Of a DNA stretch of 64,000 nucleotides, positions 62,874 through 64,000 are shown one piece after another (position 1 is the stretch's first letter; every line of letters starts with the position of its first letter). A program made the translations under genes and the position numbers. Below the pieces are notes generated by a model, which made no database searches, had not been told where the DNA came from, and saw nothing but the letters and a program-made list of their open reading frames with translations. Source of the DNA: Andreprevotia chitinilytica DSM 18519 (lineage in GTDB: Bacteria; Pseudomonadota; Gammaproteobacteria; Burkholderiales; Chitinibacteraceae). The DNA lies in NCBI RefSeq assembly GCF_000711875.1, contig NZ_JONM01000005.1:186001-250000 (forward strand), in the 5' to 3' direction.

Positions 62874-63436
62874 GGGCGGGTCTTGCCGGTGCCGTCTGCA
62901 TGGACGCGCAGGTTTCCCTGATCAAAAAAGCCGCATTGCTATTGCCGCTGGCATTGTTGGTTGCATGCGGTACGCCGCCACCAAAGAAGACCACAACAGC
63001 AACGCCGCCGACGCTGCCCAACCGTTCGGTTGGAGGGCTTCAAGTCGATGGCCGGGATAGGCAAGAGGTCGTGCTGTACGCACTGGGCTTGCTGGATGTC
63101 GGCTATCAGTTTGGCGGCAACAATCCAGATGCAGGGCTGGATTGCAGCGGCTTGGTCCGTTTCGTTTACAAAGGTGCGTTAGGAATGGATTTGCCGCATA
63201 ACGCGGCAGAGATGGCCAAGTTGGCACGGCCGGTGGATCAAGAGGGTTTGCAGGCGGGCGATCTGGTGTTTTTCAACACATCGGGCAAGCCCTACTCGCA
63301 TGTCGGCATCTATCTGGGTGACAGCAAGTTCATCCATGCACCATCAAGCAAAGGCAAAGTGCGGGTGGAGTCGATTGCGCTGCCGTACTTTGCCAAGCGG
63401 TATCAGGGTGGGGCGACGCTGTTTGCGGCCAATTAA
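62870..63436 (+). CDS. NlpC/P60 family lipoprotein, peptidoglycan endopeptidase
   Basis: 188 residues from the ATG that overlaps the fliJ stop; ATG 62900 gives a more usual lipoprotein signal. The lipobox LVAC is followed by a Pro/Thr linker and an NlpC/P60 domain with Cys in LDCSGLVRFVY, His in SHVGIYLGD and the third polar residue His in FIHAPSS, so it should cut the peptide stems of peptidoglycan. Translation coupled to fliJ suggests a role in letting the flagellum through the wall, or a tail gene sharing the promoter. fliK, which often follows fliJ, is not here. Confidence 0.9.
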   Translation: MRAGLAGAVCMDAQVSLIKKAALLLPLALLVACGTPPPKKTTTATPPTLPNRSVGGLQVDGRDRQEVVLYALGLLDVGYQFGGNNPDAGLDCSGLVRFVYKGALGMDLPHNAAEMAKLARPVDQEGLQAGDLVFFNTSGKPYSHVGIYLGDSKFIHAPSSKGKVRVESIALPYFAKRYQGGATLFAAN

Positions 63437-63467
63437 GCAAGGCCAGAACAGTTTTATTGGCCTTGCT
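63436..63467. terminator. possible hairpin terminator between convergent genes
   Basis: AGCAAGGCC / GGCCTTGCT stem with a 14-nt loop between the NlpC/P60 gene and flgN. There is no clear T run, so the call is weak. Confidence 0.4.
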
Positions 63468-63488
63468 GAATTCCTGCGCTGAGTTGGT

Positions 63489-63971
63489 TTAGACCTTGTC
63501 CCGGCTGAGTCGGCCGCCGCTGCCGCTATTGAGCTGACCGCGTGGCGAGTAGGACAGCGCATCGCCACGTGAGCTGGCGAGCTGGCTGATGAACTGGTCG
63601 AGCAACTGCCGGCGAGTGTCGATCAGCAGCCCGTTGTTGCGGTTGTACAACTCGGCTTTGCGAGCGATCTCGCGCAAGTCTTGCCAGGCTTCCAATGCAG
63701 CGGGGGCTTGATCGGTCAGCCATTGCGCCACATCGGCATCTTCCGGCATCCCGGCCTGATTGAATTGCTGACGCAACTGCGCGCCAGCTTGTTCTGCGGC
63801 GACCGCTGCCAGTTGCTTGCGGCTGCTCAGTTCGGCGAGGAAATCGATTTTGTTGTGGGTCAGCAACTCTTGTTCTTGCAGCAGCAGCTGCAGCAAGCCG
63901 TCGAGCGCGTTGCGTGCAGCATCGACAAAGATAAGCAGTGTTTCGGCAGTAGACGGGGAGGTGAGGCTCAC
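63489..63971 (-). CDS. flgN: flagellar export chaperone FlgN
   Basis: 160 residues from a GTG. Helical FlgN-type chaperone for the hook-filament junction proteins FlgK and FlgL: LLQLLLQEQELLTHNKIDFL at the start, the RKAELYNRNNGLLIDTRRQL helix and a polar C-terminal tail with NSGSGGRLSRDKV. Directly behind the end of a gene read as flgM, the usual order. Confidence 0.88.
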   Translation of the reverse strand: MSLTSPSTAETLLIFVDAARNALDGLLQLLLQEQELLTHNKIDFLAELSSRKQLAAVAAEQAGAQLRQQFNQAGMPEDADVAQWLTDQAPAALEAWQDLREIARKAELYNRNNGLLIDTRRQLLDQFISQLASSRGDALSYSPRGQLNSGSGGRLSRDKV

Positions 63972-63974
63972 AGC

Positions 63975-64000
63975 TTATTTACCGAGGAGTTCCTTGACGC
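63975..64000 (-). CDS. 3' end of a gene upstream of flgN, probably flgM
   Basis: Only the last codons are in the window, reading VKELLGK and TAA, 3 bp before the flgN GTG. The position before flgN makes anti-sigma28 factor FlgM the likely identity; the residues alone cannot prove it. Confidence 0.45.

Noticed and set aside
1-64000. tRNA, rRNA, CRISPR array or integrase/attachment site
   Set aside because: I looked for tRNA-like cloverleaf ends, rRNA words, regular spacer arrays and integrase genes and found none that I can support.

Overview
The window looks like a chromosomal segment of a Gram-negative, polarly flagellated betaproteobacterium, most likely of the Neisseriales (Chromobacteriaceae/Chitinibacteraceae type). 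The reasons are high-GC housekeeping genes, an FlrB/FlrC-sigma54 flagellar hierarchy with CheZ and CheV, MalEFG beside a secreted amylase, and a C4-type antisense RNA cassette. The taxonomic call is inference; no rRNA or tRNA gene is present to anchor it.

Layout. (1) 1-7.0 kb: starch and maltodextrin use, with the 3' end of malE, malF, malG and a modular secreted alpha-amylase (GH13-Fn3-CBM25-like-Fn3-CBM20) that has tandem operator-like dyads upstream. (2) 7.0-16.05 kb: an accessory island. It holds small secreted or hypothetical proteins and an RHS system split over two Sec-exported proteins. The second RHS protein ends in a 140-residue variable tip with a His...Cys pattern like permuted NlpC/P60 enzymes, and a membrane immunity candidate follows it. 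Next come an orphan toxin tail with a second immunity candidate, a cassette of two small genes behind a C4-like antisense RNA flanked by direct repeats, a palindromic mini-element, a lipoprotein and a truncated gene. (3) 16.07-26.7 kb: acidic amino-acid uptake, catabolism and sensing. This is a glutamate/aspartate ABC importer without a local ATPase, a double-domain Asp/Glu racemase, a DctA/GltP symporter, aspartase, a HypT-like LysR regulator and a dCache chemoreceptor. (4) 26.7-44.7 kb: mostly core genes: rluA, a frameshifted CopG antitoxin, dbpA, a GyrI-like protein, a MATE pump, a HipA-family kinase (YjjJ/HipH), ettA, fumC, an MHS-type transporter, truC, ftsK, an alpha/beta hydrolase, msrB and a lipoprotein. 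(5) 44.8-64 kb: chemotaxis and flagella. A minus-strand operon reads cheV-cheV-cheY-cheZ-cheA-EAL/HDOD. On the plus strand are flrB, an HsbA-like STAS protein, an HsbR-like regulator, a stand-alone CheB domain and flrC, then a sigma54 promoter and fliEFGHIJ with a coupled NlpC/P60 lipoprotein. A minus-strand flgM-flgN end closes the window.

How it works together. FlrB/FlrC should activate sigma54 promoters such as the one before fliE. The STAS/PP2C pair between them probably adds a partner-switching input, perhaps through FlgM, whose gene end lies at the window edge. The amino-acid block couples uptake, racemisation and deamination of aspartate/glutamate to fumarate, with a chemoreceptor beside it. 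At least six families of short palindromic or inverted interspersed repeats (about 30-145 bp) fill the intergenic gaps.
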